Source: Planctomyces sp. SH-PL62 (GTDB taxonomy: Bacteria; Planctomycetota; Planctomycetia; Planctomycetales; Planctomycetaceae). Taken from it: a stretch of 64,000 nt of DNA. This document shows positions 15,001 through 20,219 of this stretch, one piece after another (position 1 is the stretch's first letter; each line of letters opens with the position of its first letter). Location of the stretch: the NCBI GenBank assembly GCA_945905295.1, contig CAMDPX010000001.1, positions 62,001 to 126,000 on the forward strand. Direction: 5' to 3'. Under the pieces are notes generated by a model. The model was not told the DNA's origin and did not search any database. It worked only from the letters and a program-made list of their open reading frames with translations. Both the position numbers and the translations under genes were made by a program.

Positions 15001-16702
15001 AGGCAATGCCGGCGACGATCAATTGATTGGCGGCAACGGAGCCGACACGCTGACCGAATCGCTGGCCAAGAACGTGGTGGCCAGCAGCTTCGTGCTGACG
15101 GACACATCACTGGCCGGCATTGGGACCGACACGCTGAACGCGATCGAGTTGGTGAAGCTGACGACCTCCAGTGCCAACGTCGCGTCGAGCATCAACGCTT
15201 CCACGTTTACCGGCAGCACGTTGCTCACGGGCGGTGCCGGCAATGACACGATCCGCGGCGGGACTGGCAAGGACTCGATCTTCGGACTGGCGGGGGCCGA
15301 CTCGCTGATCGGTGGCGACGGCAATGATTCGATCGACGGCGGCGCGGGTGTGTCTGACGTGGTGACGGGCGGGCTGGGTGTCGACACGTTGTCCGGCGGT
15401 GCCGATCTGAGCGACCGGCTGGTGGAACAAGTCAACGGCGTCATCACGCTCACCGCGTTGACCTTGAAAGGCTTGGAGACTGACGTCCTCTCGAACTTTG
15501 AAGTGGCGGTGTTGACCGGCGGTGTCGGCAATGACTCGATCAATGCGAGTACCCTCGCGGCCGCGTTTGCTGTGTCGCTCTTAGGTGGCGATGGCGACGA
15601 CATCCTGGTGGGGGGCGCGGGTAACGACACTCTGGATGGTCAACTAGGAAACGACACGCTCACGGGTGGATTGGGCACGGATTCGCTGATCGGCGGGGAG
15701 GGCGCGGACCGTCTGGTGGAAGTCAGCAAGGCCACGGCTGCGACCACCTTCACGCTGACGAACTCGCAGGTGATTGGTTACGGAGTGGCCGTCGCCGCCG
15801 AGTCATTATCGAGCATCGAGACGGCAAGCCTGACCGGCGGTTCCGCGAACGACACGTTGACGGCCAAGAACTTCACGTTGGGCGGTGTCACGCTGCTGGG
15901 AGCCGCCGGCAATGACATCTTGGAAGGGACCGGCTTCAGCGACCTGTTGAATGGCCAGGCCGGCAATGACCAGTTGCGCGGCTTTGATGGAAACGACTCG
16001 CTCACCGGAGAAGCTGGCAATGATCTCTTCGATGGCGGTGCCGGGATCGACCGTTTGATCGAAACGGCGACCGGGACCGCTGCGGTCAGGTTGGTTCTGT
16101 CAGCGGCACAACTGACTGGCAATGGCACCGACACGATCATGACCGACGGAGCGGAAGAAGCCTCGCTGACCGGTGCCGCTGGGAATGATTCGCTGTCGGT
16201 GACAAACACCTATCTGGGTTTGGTCACGTTGATCGGAGCGGGCGGAAATGACACGCTGGTCGGCGGCGCGAGAGCCGACTCGCTCGACGGCGGCGCTGGC
16301 CATGATGTGCTCGACGGACAAGGGGGCAACGACACGCTGGTCGCCGGAACTGAACGCGACCTGCTGATCGGCGGGACGGGTGCCGATACGCTCGCCGGTG
16401 GCGCTGGCGAGGATCTGTTGATCGGCGGCACCACGTCGCACAGCGCCAACGCCGCGGCCATCACCGCGATCATGGCGGAATGGACGAGCGCGAAAAGTTA
16501 CGCCGATCGGGTTTTGCACTTGAGAACGGGAACGGGCGGGCTGAACGGCACGACCAAGCTCGATGCCTCGACCGTGCAGAACGACACCGATGCCGCGGAC
16601 ACGCTGTTCGGCGGCAACACGGAGCTGGATTGGTTCTTCCAATCCGCCAACGATGTCTTGGATGCGATCAACGGCAACGGCGAAACCGTGAGTCCGATCT
16701 GA
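1..16702 (+). CDS. Giant multi-domain repetitive surface/secreted protein, 5' truncated by window edge
   Basis: Frame is open from base 2 (GFTITESGGSTSVTEAATTDTFTVVL...) through the ORF-track start at 74 (a GTG inside a repeat), so the true start is upstream. Recognisable Calx-beta-like, beta-helix, cadherin, FG-GAP, VCBS and RTX repeats. Confidence 0.95.
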   Translation, partial: GFTITESGGSTSVTEAATTDTFTVVLNRQPNSDVVFSVSGNNLAEATVSPVTLTFTTANWNVAQTVTVTGVNDDLIDGTQTSTITVSVFDAASDDNFDSVADKTVTATTTDDEVAGFIITQSDGSTSVSETGTTDTFTIVLKAQPNSDVVLSVGSNDTGEATVSPTTITFTAANWNVDRTVTVTGINDDLVDGTQNSTITVSVVDLSSDDNFDAVADQTVTAATTDDDVAGFTLTPTGGSTIVNEAGATDTFTVVLTGQPLTDVVLSVSSSDNGEATVAPTTLTFTTANWNVAQTVTVAGVDDNLIDGTQESTITVSVVDGSSDNAFDSLADQTLTASTTNDDMAGFTITQTGGATSVTEAGTTDSFTIVLNAQPDSNVVLSVGSSDTGEATVSPPTITFTAANWNVARTVTVAGVNDDLVDGTQNSTITVSVVDLTSDDNFDSVADHTVTAATTDDDAAGFTLTPTGGSTIVSEAGATDTFTVVLTGQPLSDVVLMVSSSDNGEATVLPTTLTFTTANWNVTQTVTVTGVDDNLIDGTQDSTITVSVFAGSSDDAFDSLSDKTLTASTTNDDVAGFTITQTSGSTSVSEAGTTDTFTIVLTAQPNSDVVFSVSSNDTGEATVSPATITFTAVNWNVAQTVTVAGVNEDLVDGSQNSTITVSVVDLSSDDNFDSVADQTVTAATIDDDVAGFTLTLTDGSTIVSEAGTTDTFTVVLTGQPLSNVVLSVSSSDTGEATVSPTTITFTTANWNVAQTVTVTGVDDNLIDGTQESTITVSVVDGSSDNAFDPLADQTLTASTTSDDVAGFTITPTDGSTSVTEAGTTDTFTIVLTAQPNSNVVLSVGSNDTGEATVSPPTITFTTANWNVARTVTVTGVNDDFVDGTQNSTITVSVDVASSDNNFDSLAPQTVTVATADDETAGFTIIQSGGSTTVSESGTTDTFTVALTAQPNSNVVLSVTSNDTGEATVGPATLTFTPINWNIAQIVTVTGVSDSLIDGTQTSLITLRVVDASSDDNFDSVADQSVTVTTTVNAALTVNNLLDKSDLTPGDGVVNTGTANEVTLRAAVMTANQIAGDDEIVLSAGTYTLTIAGRNESLSATGDLDVNSGYLRIRGAGIGQTIIDASGLDRLFQVHPGATLELVGLTLRNGDVGLVGGLRVDFGGAVENQGTLITTNIEFLNNKANRGGAIYNLAATSLTVSQSRFDGNEATGVDSRGGAIATPSTGTMPTVTINDSLFQNNRAGTAGGAISSRANLSISRTTLSANSALSGATGPFIGGALFIDSGSTATISDSTFDHNLAKQAGSPNTRSGGAISSRGNVTIVNSTFSANEAETDGGAIQHQTGTLSLRQVTIAENKAGNRGGGVARGPSGTINVINTLIATNTATTGDPDVSGTFQSQGHNLIGNAAGAVGFVNGASGDFVGSSVVPINPLIGPLADNGGLTKTHALLVSQVGDSVTFSPAVDAGNNAGATAFDQRGRPRVIDSDNQNGAKIDIGAYELPTSRRPDFSPQTFRIDENRPIGALVQRVVVSDPDDNLSSVRIIGGDQAAFTFDSVTHDLFLATAVDFESRSSYSLTLEATDTQGLRRSAVITVNVNDLNEAPLLIGSGLDDRVRQDGEVDEIVDLALLFKDLDAGDSLTFNVPQNSNPDLVAVQLENEHELRFTYHTYDAGQNRTPSTVRVRATDAAGLFVEDTLTVSVTPQRTIEYALVVVNDRTLEATRATLPTLVTTLLPDQDFFVEVWVRDLLVAGRPTFPRGLTAEDATQGLITAGIDLRFDPSLSTFDAILASGAFGIAQVADDMEDPNLSGLIDNLHGEPLFADAGTKTQFGRLASIRFHSAAQTSGLQTFRLELSGNETPTRRVLLTNDEGVAVDPSQISRGNSVNVGIDPVPGATGLFVFEKEVLLGPDVTSPNALAVADFDGRSGVDLVTVNGNSDNNARVLLAAPQLGYTLTLNPGDIATGVNFGNRALAGEIRGVVFVDADGDAAQSSTEAGLAHQNVFLDLNNNGTFEPGVDSFVDRDRDGVFDPDLDGTDASGEYVFSNLKSLHNYTVSLVTPTDFVLTTPTANSGRYQFVLGAGQTRDDVNFGVTSSQTGGQSSGANVTGSVFNDLNRNRIKDAGEGLVGFVVYVDRNNNRVLDTNEPFATTTADDASTPTVDERGNYTIQSVLPGTYPVRVVATGTGMRQTSPLTNQFSRTLLTAGGGPQAVAFGNFNADALPDIAVANEDTSNVSLFLQSATGYGGTPSELELGSQRGFGAFAVVSGNFDGLNNGDDLAVANLYTNNVSILRNTNGAFSAPVNVTVGSMPRSIIAVDLDGDVDLDLVTVNELGHNISILMNNGSGTFAAAVSVPLGTVPQAIAAADVTGDGKLDLLVTLRDAKQVAILKNNGSGGFTVNTANPIQLVPVGDLPVGITTGDFNGDLKQDFAVTKFNSNSVAVWLNPGNGVFTSVTPQSFAADIGPAAIVAVDLEGDGDLDLAVTHQANSNVAVTQDVSLLRNDGTGRFLSPESAGVLNLSSGALRFSIAARDIDADGDPDLIVADKDSERISVLTNQLQSGAGVARVGANNALGGDFTFESTFAGQLQIDLTGAQSVVVRAASGDLEVLKNGVVDESLRGVSAARVQTITINGGDGNNVIDLSGVLTSAFTNAGGVGVTIHGGAGSDSILGTQFADNITGDAGDDTVNGGGGNDSISGGAGTDSLNGEAGADLLAGGTGNDMLVCGMGNDILSVANDSDAALTTSLRFSRAIGAAPLDDTLQEIELAEFTTGFAILEGPDEQTVSLSDVIALGASLSYQVEVTSDNTSVIPHPSVVYTSPETTGSLRFTPVSDASGVAKITVIVRGSGSDNTFGNENDVTVTREFTVTVNPVNDPPTLAVISDPTAINEDAGEQTIDLSGITAGGGESQELSVTAVSDNPALIPNPTVTYTSAQATGSLRYTPVGNANGTTTVTVTVHDAGLDGTPGNEDDGMAIRTFTVTINADNDLPEITQIDNQIIDEKGTTSALSFTVSDVETAAGSLTVTADSTNPTLVPVANIVRSGSGATRTVVVTPAENQSGTATITLTVSDGTGSRQMSFLLTVNAVNDLPMLDVIANPTAIAEDADQQTVNLSGLSAGGGESQTLEVTAVSDNTALIPNPTVTYTSAEATGSLNYTPVKDAFGTATVTVTVRDAGLNGTLGNSDDGIITRTFTVTVNAVNDLPTITQIENQILDEGGATSALSFTVSDVETAAGSLTVTADSMNPTLVPVANIVTIGSGATRTVVVTPAEDQSGTATITLTVSDGTDSKQMSFTLTVNAVNDPPKLDVIADPLAIAEDADQQTVDLSGISAGGGESQTLEVTAISDNTALIPNPTVTYTSAEATGSLKYKPVLNAFGTATVTVTVRDAGLNGALGNADDGIITRTFTVAVNAVNDAPTITQVANQVLDEDGATGALSFTVDDVESAAGSLTVSVDSSKTTLVPQANIVQSGNGATRTVVVTPAHDQSGTATITLTVSDGADSTPMSFTLTVNAKNDPPTLANTITDQPAIEDTFFTFQVPIGTFADVDADDTLMLTATKGDGSALPEWLTFDAMTRILSGTPRNFDVGSVDILVTAKDGSNASVSDVLTITVSNTNDAPVGVPDTRTAVAAANGTGGSNVTGNVLTNDTDEDVGDTKAVSVVSFNGTAGTLGNALAGNFGALILNADGAFSYVVDNSNSSVQALQMTDTITDVFAYTVRDAAGETSATTLTIRISGANDAPVGVPDISTAVEAGGVANGTAGSNATGNVLTNDTDVDAGDAKTVSAVSFGGTAGTVGSSLAGSFGSLTLNANGSFSYAVDNANSTVQALRTSDNTLIETFSYSVQDAADAISTTTLTITITGANDAPTVAHPIANQSATEDTAYSFALPANTFDDVDAADSLTLSATKADGSALPDWLRFNAATGIFSGLPADGDAGSVALMVTATDRLNASVISSPFTLAVTRVNDAPVLAELGDVSLDEDTPKVVVTLILSDEETAANSLSVSATSSLTTLVSNEALVFSKSGASHKLTIRPTTNQNGLTLITVVVRDTGLDGMADNGDDRTFSRTFTVEVDPTNDLPTANSQPVSTDEGQDVVFSLGSDGDAEITQTLSLKVVTAPLHGTLSDFNSSTGQVKYTPTENYNGPDSFSFTLTDDATAGGAALMSFQTTVSLTIRPVNDEPVGHPDGATTIEAGGIANGSVDPDPIGNVLTNDTDVDAGDTKAVSAVSFGATPGTVGSTLAGSFGNLTLNSDGSFSYVVNNSNGSVQALRTDADTLTDTFGYAVRDAEGKFSTTTLAITIRGRNDAPVAESDTATAVEAGGAANGAAGSNATGNVLSNDTDVDSGDTKTVSAVAFGGSSGIVGSALNGSFGSLTLGANGAFTYVVDNSNAAVEHLRTNSDTLTETYSYTVRDTFGATSTTTLIITIRGANDSPVATIDSNEQAIEAGGTLNGSAGLSATGNVLTNDTDVDAGDSKTVSAVSFGGTAGTLGSSLAGRFGSLTLNSNGTYSYVIDDTNSLVQALKLGDRLTERFDYTMSDTDEAMSSSQLTIMILGANDAPVAVPDTETAQEAGGINNVTGGRNATGNVLNNDTDVDANDSRSVLAVAFGATNGTVGSAISGSFGSLTLTANGDFTYTPDQSNPTVQALQSANDSVFDTFTYTVQDASGLTDSTSLAITITGANDAPTSGAAIANRDVPAELDFALPLPANQFHDVDTGDLLTLTATQADGITPLPNWLHFNDLAGTFNGRPAVSDVGVLGVRVTATDRAGLSVSTAFSLNVIQLLDVEYSLPNASTTPLTASVNVTTGQLNVSGGTSLIVKVNGVTTVPPDQNSLDRVRSITIKGGGGIDRLNLSGLSAVVYKRLLSISLSGGAGNDVITGSEFSETISGGLGNDVLSGGGGAGVDQLSERVADPLSTTALVISMTVVAGVPNKFMFKGFGGSTASDTIDGFEEMSLVAAAGADKIDVSPFAGNVTLLGAGGKDTLISGTGNDRLDGGEGDDSLTGNAGDDQLIGGNGADTLTESLAKNVVASSFVLTDTSLAGIGTDTLNAIELVKLTTSSANVASSINASTFTGSTLLTGGAGNDTIRGGTGKDSIFGLAGADSLIGGDGNDSIDGGAGVSDVVTGGLGVDTLSGGADLSDRLVEQVNGVITLTALTLKGLETDVLSNFEVAVLTGGVGNDSINASTLAAAFAVSLLGGDGDDILVGGAGNDTLDGQLGNDTLTGGLGTDSLIGGEGADRLVEVSKATAATTFTLTNSQVIGYGVAVAAESLSSIETASLTGGSANDTLTAKNFTLGGVTLLGAAGNDILEGTGFSDLLNGQAGNDQLRGFDGNDSLTGEAGNDLFDGGAGIDRLIETATGTAAVRLVLSAAQLTGNGTDTIMTDGAEEASLTGAAGNDSLSVTNTYLGLVTLIGAGGNDTLVGGARADSLDGGAGHDVLDGQGGNDTLVAGTERDLLIGGTGADTLAGGAGEDLLIGGTTSHSANAAAITAIMAEWTSAKSYADRVLHLRTGTGGLNGTTKLDASTVQNDTDAADTLFGGNTELDWFFQSANDVLDAINGNGETVSPI
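2..3105 (+). repeat. Nine tandem 345-bp Calx-beta-like units
   Basis: Unit (FTIT..GGSTSV.EAGTTDTFTIVL.AQP.S.VVLSV...NWNVAQTVTVTGV.D.L.DGTQ.STITVSVVD.SSDD.FD..ADQTVTA.TTDDD.AG) restarts at about 2, 345, 690, 1035, 1380, 1725, 2070, 2415 and 2760. Confidence 0.93.
3106..4500 (+). other. Right-handed beta-helix / choice-of-anchor-like region within giant CDS
   Basis: NEVTLRAAVMTANQ...GGAIYN...GGAISSRANLSISRTTLS...NSTFSANEAETDGGAIQH...DNGGLTKTHAL motifs. Confidence 0.8.
4516..4800 (+). other. Cadherin-like domain within giant CDS
   Basis: FRIDENRPIGALVQRVVVSDPDDN...AVDFESRSSYSLTLEATDTQGL...ITVNVNDLNEAP. Confidence 0.8.
5900..6560 (+). other. Two SdrD B-like modules within giant CDS
   Basis: GVVFVDADGDAAQSSTEAGLAHQNVFLDLNNNG...; GSVFNDLNRNRIKDAGEGLVGFVVYVDRNNN.... 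Confidence 0.7.
6595..7660 (+). other. FG-GAP/VCBS-type beta-propeller repeats within giant CDS
   Basis: Repeated VAVDLDGDVDLDLVTVNE, AAADVTGDGKLDLLVT, TTGDFNGDLKQDFAVT, VAVDLEGDGDLDLAVT. Confidence 0.85.
7890..8190 (+). repeat. RTX nonapeptide block 1
   Basis: GGAGSDSILG...GDAGDDTVNGGGGNDSISGGAGTDSLNGEAGADLLAGGTGND. Confidence 0.88.
8602..10530 (+). repeat. Three tandem ~640-bp bipartite cadherin-like units
   Basis: VND.P.L.VI.DP.AI.EDA..QTV.LSG...GGGESQ.L.VTA.SDN.ALIPNPTVTYTS...ITQI.NQ..DE.G.TSALSFTV.DVE.AAGSL repeated from about 8602, 9241 and 9886. Confidence 0.88.
10846..14040 (+). repeat. VCBS-type units interleaved with putative-Ig/cadherin-like domains
   Basis: Six copies of V..PD..TA.EAGG..NG..GSNATGNVL.NDTDVDAGD.KTVSAVSFG...GSFGSLTL...TITGANDAP; interruption at about 11590-12530. 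Confidence 0.85.
14580..16440 (+). repeat. C-terminal RTX blocks alternating with a ~60-aa linker module
   Basis: GGAGND.I.GG.G.D.L nonapeptides; linker L.E......F.LT...L.G.GTD.L..IE.A.LTGG..ND recurs at about 14708, 15049, 15418, 15712 and 16054. Confidence 0.85.
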
Positions 16703-16712
16703 TTCGCATTCT

Positions 16713-16784
16713 GAAAATTAGCCGCGCGGTGCTCGCCCCGGCTCATGCCGCGTAACCGGGGCTAGCGCCGCGCGGCTAATTTCT
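16713..16784. repeat. Long palindromic element / hairpin downstream of giant gene
   Basis: AAATTAGCCGCGCGG...CCCCGG / CCGGGG...CCGCGCGGCTAATTT inverted arms. Confidence 0.8.
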
Positions 16785-16843
16785 GCGATCCGTATCAGAC
16801 GCGATCACAATCCTTCGTGTCATTGGCCGCGTTGCAGGCGGAC

Positions 16844-18118
16844 TCATGAACCGACCGTTTCCAACCCGCTGAGCGTGCCCGTGCTGGTGCCAAACTTATC
16901 CGTCTCGATGCCCATTCGTTGGAGCATGCTCACATACAAATTGCACAACGGCGGCGGGTTCTGCGGATCGAACGGCAGATGTTGACCGTGCTTGAAGCCG
17001 CCGCCGGCCAGGAGCACTGGCAGGTTCCTGACGGAATGGCTGCTGCCGTCACCCAGATTGCTCCCCAAGAAAACCATCGTGCGGTCGAGCAGATTGGAAT
17101 CGTCCTCTTGGGTCTGCTTCAACTTGGCCAGCAGATCGCGCAGGGTCTTCATGGTTTCCAACTCAACGGTCTTGAGCTGTTCGAGCTTGCCCGGATCTTT
17201 GCCGTGGTGCGACAGGTCGTGATGGCCCAGGGTCACGCCCTGAATCGGCGGAACGTAGGTCGTGCCAGCCAGCATGATCGTGATGAGCCGGGTCGAATCG
17301 GTCTGCAGAGCCAAATGGGTGAGGTCGAACAGCAACTTCGAACGGCCGATGAGATCGGCCATATTGGGAATGTCTGTGGGAGGCTTAGCATCCACCTTGG
17401 GTTTGGGCGTTTTGGCCCAACCTTCATCCTTGAGCAACCGCTGCTCCAACTCGCGAACGCTGGTGAGGTACTCGTCGAGCTTGTCACGATCGTCGGTGCC
17501 GAGATCGGATCGAAGTCGATTGGCTTCTCCACGAACGTCGTCGAGGATGCTGCGGCCATCTTCGAGACGACGCACCTGTGACCGAACTTCATCGGCACGG
17601 CCTTCCAAAAACAGTCGAGCGAACACTCGCGACGGCGAAGTGGCCGCCGGCACGAGCGCCCCGGTGCGAGTCCAGGAAAGACCGGCCCCCTCGGCCGACA
17701 AGGCCAAGCTGGGGAAGCGCGTTTGGCTGCCGATGTGATCCGCCGCGAATTGGTCCAGCGAGACGGCGTTGCGAAAGCCAGGCCGACCCGCCCCCGGTGC
17801 TCCGGTTAGAAAGCTGGCCGACGCCTGATGCGCGAACCCCGAACTCATCCCAGCATGTGACAAGCCAGAGATGACGGTGAAATCGTCGCGGTAGTCTTTG
17901 AGCAATTCTAAGTAGGGTGACAGCGCATAATCTTTGCCGGCCGCCTCTGGGAAGAAATTCTCTGGGTGCAACCCCAGCGGCGTGCAGAGGCAGACCATGC
18001 GGCGCGGCACCGCGGCGGCTTTTTCGCCGGCTCGCGCTCGCGGCAGAAAATAATCGAGCAATGGAAGCCCTAGCGTGACACCAGCGGCGCGGAGGAAAGT
18101 TCGGCGTTGAAGCTTCAT
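16844..18118 (-). CDS. DUF1552 domain-containing protein with Tat-like leader
   Basis: MKLQRRTFLRAAGVTLGLPLLDYFLPRARAGEKAA...; ORF-track start at 18403 is overextended. Confidence 0.9.
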   Translation of the reverse strand: MKLQRRTFLRAAGVTLGLPLLDYFLPRARAGEKAAAVPRRMVCLCTPLGLHPENFFPEAAGKDYALSPYLELLKDYRDDFTVISGLSHAGMSSGFAHQASASFLTGAPGAGRPGFRNAVSLDQFAADHIGSQTRFPSLALSAEGAGLSWTRTGALVPAATSPSRVFARLFLEGRADEVRSQVRRLEDGRSILDDVRGEANRLRSDLGTDDRDKLDEYLTSVRELEQRLLKDEGWAKTPKPKVDAKPPTDIPNMADLIGRSKLLFDLTHLALQTDSTRLITIMLAGTTYVPPIQGVTLGHHDLSHHGKDPGKLEQLKTVELETMKTLRDLLAKLKQTQEDDSNLLDRTMVFLGSNLGDGSSHSVRNLPVLLAGGGFKHGQHLPFDPQNPPPLCNLYVSMLQRMGIETDKFGTSTGTLSGLETVGS

Positions 18119-18150
18119 GACAAAAATCCTCGTACAGCAACGATTGGGAA

Positions 18151-18561
18151 TCACTCGATGTCGAATTGCAAAGCACCTTCCGACAAGAGTTGCGTGCGAA
18201 GTCGGACTCGGAGAAGGTCGTTGATGTGCAGGACGCGAATCGTCGTTCGGCCAATCGGAGTGAGTCCGAGCAGGACGGCTCCCTCCCAGCGAAAATGCCG
18301 AGGCCACGCATGGCGGCGCGGGTGAAACAGCTTCGCCAAGCGGCTGGTCTTGGGATCTAGTCCTGCCAAGTTTGGTCCCTTGAACCGATTGCACGGGAAG
18401 CACGCCAGCGCCAAATTGCCCGCCACCGTCGTGCCACCATGCGAGGTTGCCAACACATGGTCGATCTCAAACGGGAGGTCATCGAACCGTTGTGGCATGT
18501 GGCAGTATTCACAGACCGAGACGGCCCGACTCCAAACGAGTTCTTCCAGGTCGCGGTCCAT
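18151..18561 (-). CDS. HNH endonuclease family protein
   Basis: CEYCHMPQ...FEIDHVLATSHGGTTVAGNLALACFPCNRFKG zinc/HNH signature. Confidence 0.88.
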   Translation of the reverse strand: MDRDLEELVWSRAVSVCEYCHMPQRFDDLPFEIDHVLATSHGGTTVAGNLALACFPCNRFKGPNLAGLDPKTSRLAKLFHPRRHAWPRHFRWEGAVLLGLTPIGRTTIRVLHINDLLRVRLRTQLLSEGALQFDIE

Positions 18562-18563
18562 GG

Positions 18564-18851
18564 CTAGGAAACTCGACCGCGGGATTTGAGGATCTGCCGA
18601 GCACGAGATTTCAACAGCGAGAGCGTATTGCCGACGCGGCAGAAGTTGTCGAGTTCTTCTTCTTCGCCCGGCGCAAGCGTGCCGGTTCGGTTGCGCTCGG
18701 CCAGTTCGTGCATGCGTTGCCGTTCTTCCGCCGAGAATTCCAACTCGACAATGCGTTTCGCCTCTTCACGAGACATCGACCCGCTGGGATGAATAATGCG
18801 TTCCCAAATGGCGGCTTCACTGTGGGCGGCAGGGAGTGACAACTTCGGCAC
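18564..18851 (-). CDS. Conserved small protein upstream of HNH gene, unknown function
   Basis: GTG start at 18851 preceded by AGGAGAAC; ends 2 nt before the HNH gene. Confidence 0.6.
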   Translation of the reverse strand: MPKLSLPAAHSEAAIWERIIHPSGSMSREEAKRIVELEFSAEERQRMHELAERNRTGTLAPGEEEELDNFCRVGNTLSLLKSRARQILKSRGRVS

Positions 18852-18982
18852 GAGACGTTCTCCTGTGATCAAGAACCGATCGACGGAACCGATTCTACAA
18901 GGGCCATTCATCCAATCAACTTGGCCACTCTTTTTCGTCGGCATCTCGGTTGGACGGTTCTCGAAATGTTTTCAAGACATTC

Positions 18983-19077
18983 TCGCGGGCTCGCGCTCTC
19001 GGCAGAAAATAAACGAGCAACGGAAGCCCCAGTGTCACACCAGCGGCGCGGAGGGATTGGCGGCGATCAGTTTTCAT
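18983..19077 (-). pseudogene. Remnant of a second DUF1552 N-terminus (Tat leader)
   Basis: MKTDRRQSLRAAGVTLGLPLLVYFLPRARARE nearly duplicates the 16844-18118 leader; no DUF1552 body follows. Confidence 0.75.
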
Positions 19078-19121
19078 GGGAGATTCCTTGTCGAGCGTCG
19101 GCCACAACGCCTTGAAATTGA

Positions 19122-19634
19122 TCATCCGAAAATCGCAATTATCTGATCGTACTTTTTAGGTTTGGATGAAGCATCCTTCGCGTCAAGTACAAGTGCCATC
19201 GGCGAGTCACCGCCGCGGTCAAGCATCTGAGCATCGGCTCCAGCGCGGCAAAGCAGACTAGCCGCACCCAACATTTTTTCCTGACCACTGGTGCGTAGCA
19301 ATCGCATCAGATGATGCAGCGGCGTTCGCCCGTCGCAATCTGCGGCATTGGGATCGGCACCGTGATTCAGCAATTGCGAGATCATCGGTTCGCGGTTTCC
19401 ATCCATCCCGATAATGACATGCAGTGGCGTCAAACCGCGAGAAAGGTGCTTTGAATTTGCGTCGGCACCGTTTGCCAAGAGTAATGCAGCGATGTCGAGT
19501 CGGCCGAATCGCGCGGCGTAATGCAATGGACAAGAACCATCGTCATCGTGGTCATTAACGTCGATACCACTTTCGATTGCCGATCGAGCCGCGACGAGGG
19601 AACCATCCTTCGCATATTGATGTAGTGGGGACAT
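19122..19634 (-). CDS. Ankyrin repeat protein
   Basis: DDDGSCPLHYAARFGRLDIAALLLANGADAN...GLTPLHVIIG...LLNHGADPNAADCDGRTPLHHL. Confidence 0.85.
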   Translation of the reverse strand: MSPLHQYAKDGSLVAARSAIESGIDVNDHDDDGSCPLHYAARFGRLDIAALLLANGADANSKHLSRGLTPLHVIIGMDGNREPMISQLLNHGADPNAADCDGRTPLHHLMRLLRTSGQEKMLGAASLLCRAGADAQMLDRGGDSPMALVLDAKDASSKPKKYDQIIAIFG

Positions 19635-19769
19635 TTGCGGTGGCCTAATCCTGATAACAGTGAAGTTAGCCGCCCCCGAGCTATCACAAACTGACCGAAA
19701 TGGGTTCACCGCTCGCTTGGTGAATCAACGTCTCATTCCGGCTTTCGTTTGTCAATCATCGACTCCGAG

Positions 19770-20219
19770 TCATTCCAGTGGCGGCATCAAGTCCGGGAAT
19801 CGGCTCTTCAGCCAGGCTGTCACCTGCGTTCGCAAGCGGATCGCCAACGCGATCATCTCGTCCGCTTCCTGGTCTGAGATGGCACCGACTTGCTCATAAA
19901 CATTGGTGTGTCGCTTGCGCCGACAGAGGTCCAATAAAGCCACTTCGCTGGAGCCCAGGCCGACCGTCCACGCCAGACATTCAATCGTTCGCTGGTGCTT
20001 GTTCTGCCGCTCGGCTTGGTATCCTGCCGCCGCCAATGCTGCGGTGGCCAATTGCAGCGCGGCGTTGTAGGCGATACCGAATCGCCACTCTGGGCCGAGG
20101 CCGGGCGTCTGACTTTGGCCGATGTCCCGGTCGGCGATGGCAAACAACTCGCCGATCTCCTGGGTCGATGTTTCGTGTCGGCGGATCCAGCTATTTTCCA
20201 GATAGCGCTGCAAGGTCAT
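19770..20219 (-). CDS. HEPN-domain protein, probable toxin partner of MNT
   Basis: Helical protein with LCRRKRHTNVYEQ...EMIALAIRLRTQV; overlaps the MNT gene by 29 nt. Confidence 0.7.
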   Translation of the reverse strand: MTLQRYLENSWIRRHETSTQEIGELFAIADRDIGQSQTPGLGPEWRFGIAYNAALQLATAALAAAGYQAERQNKHQRTIECLAWTVGLGSSEVALLDLCRRKRHTNVYEQVGAISDQEADEMIALAIRLRTQVTAWLKSRFPDLMPPLE

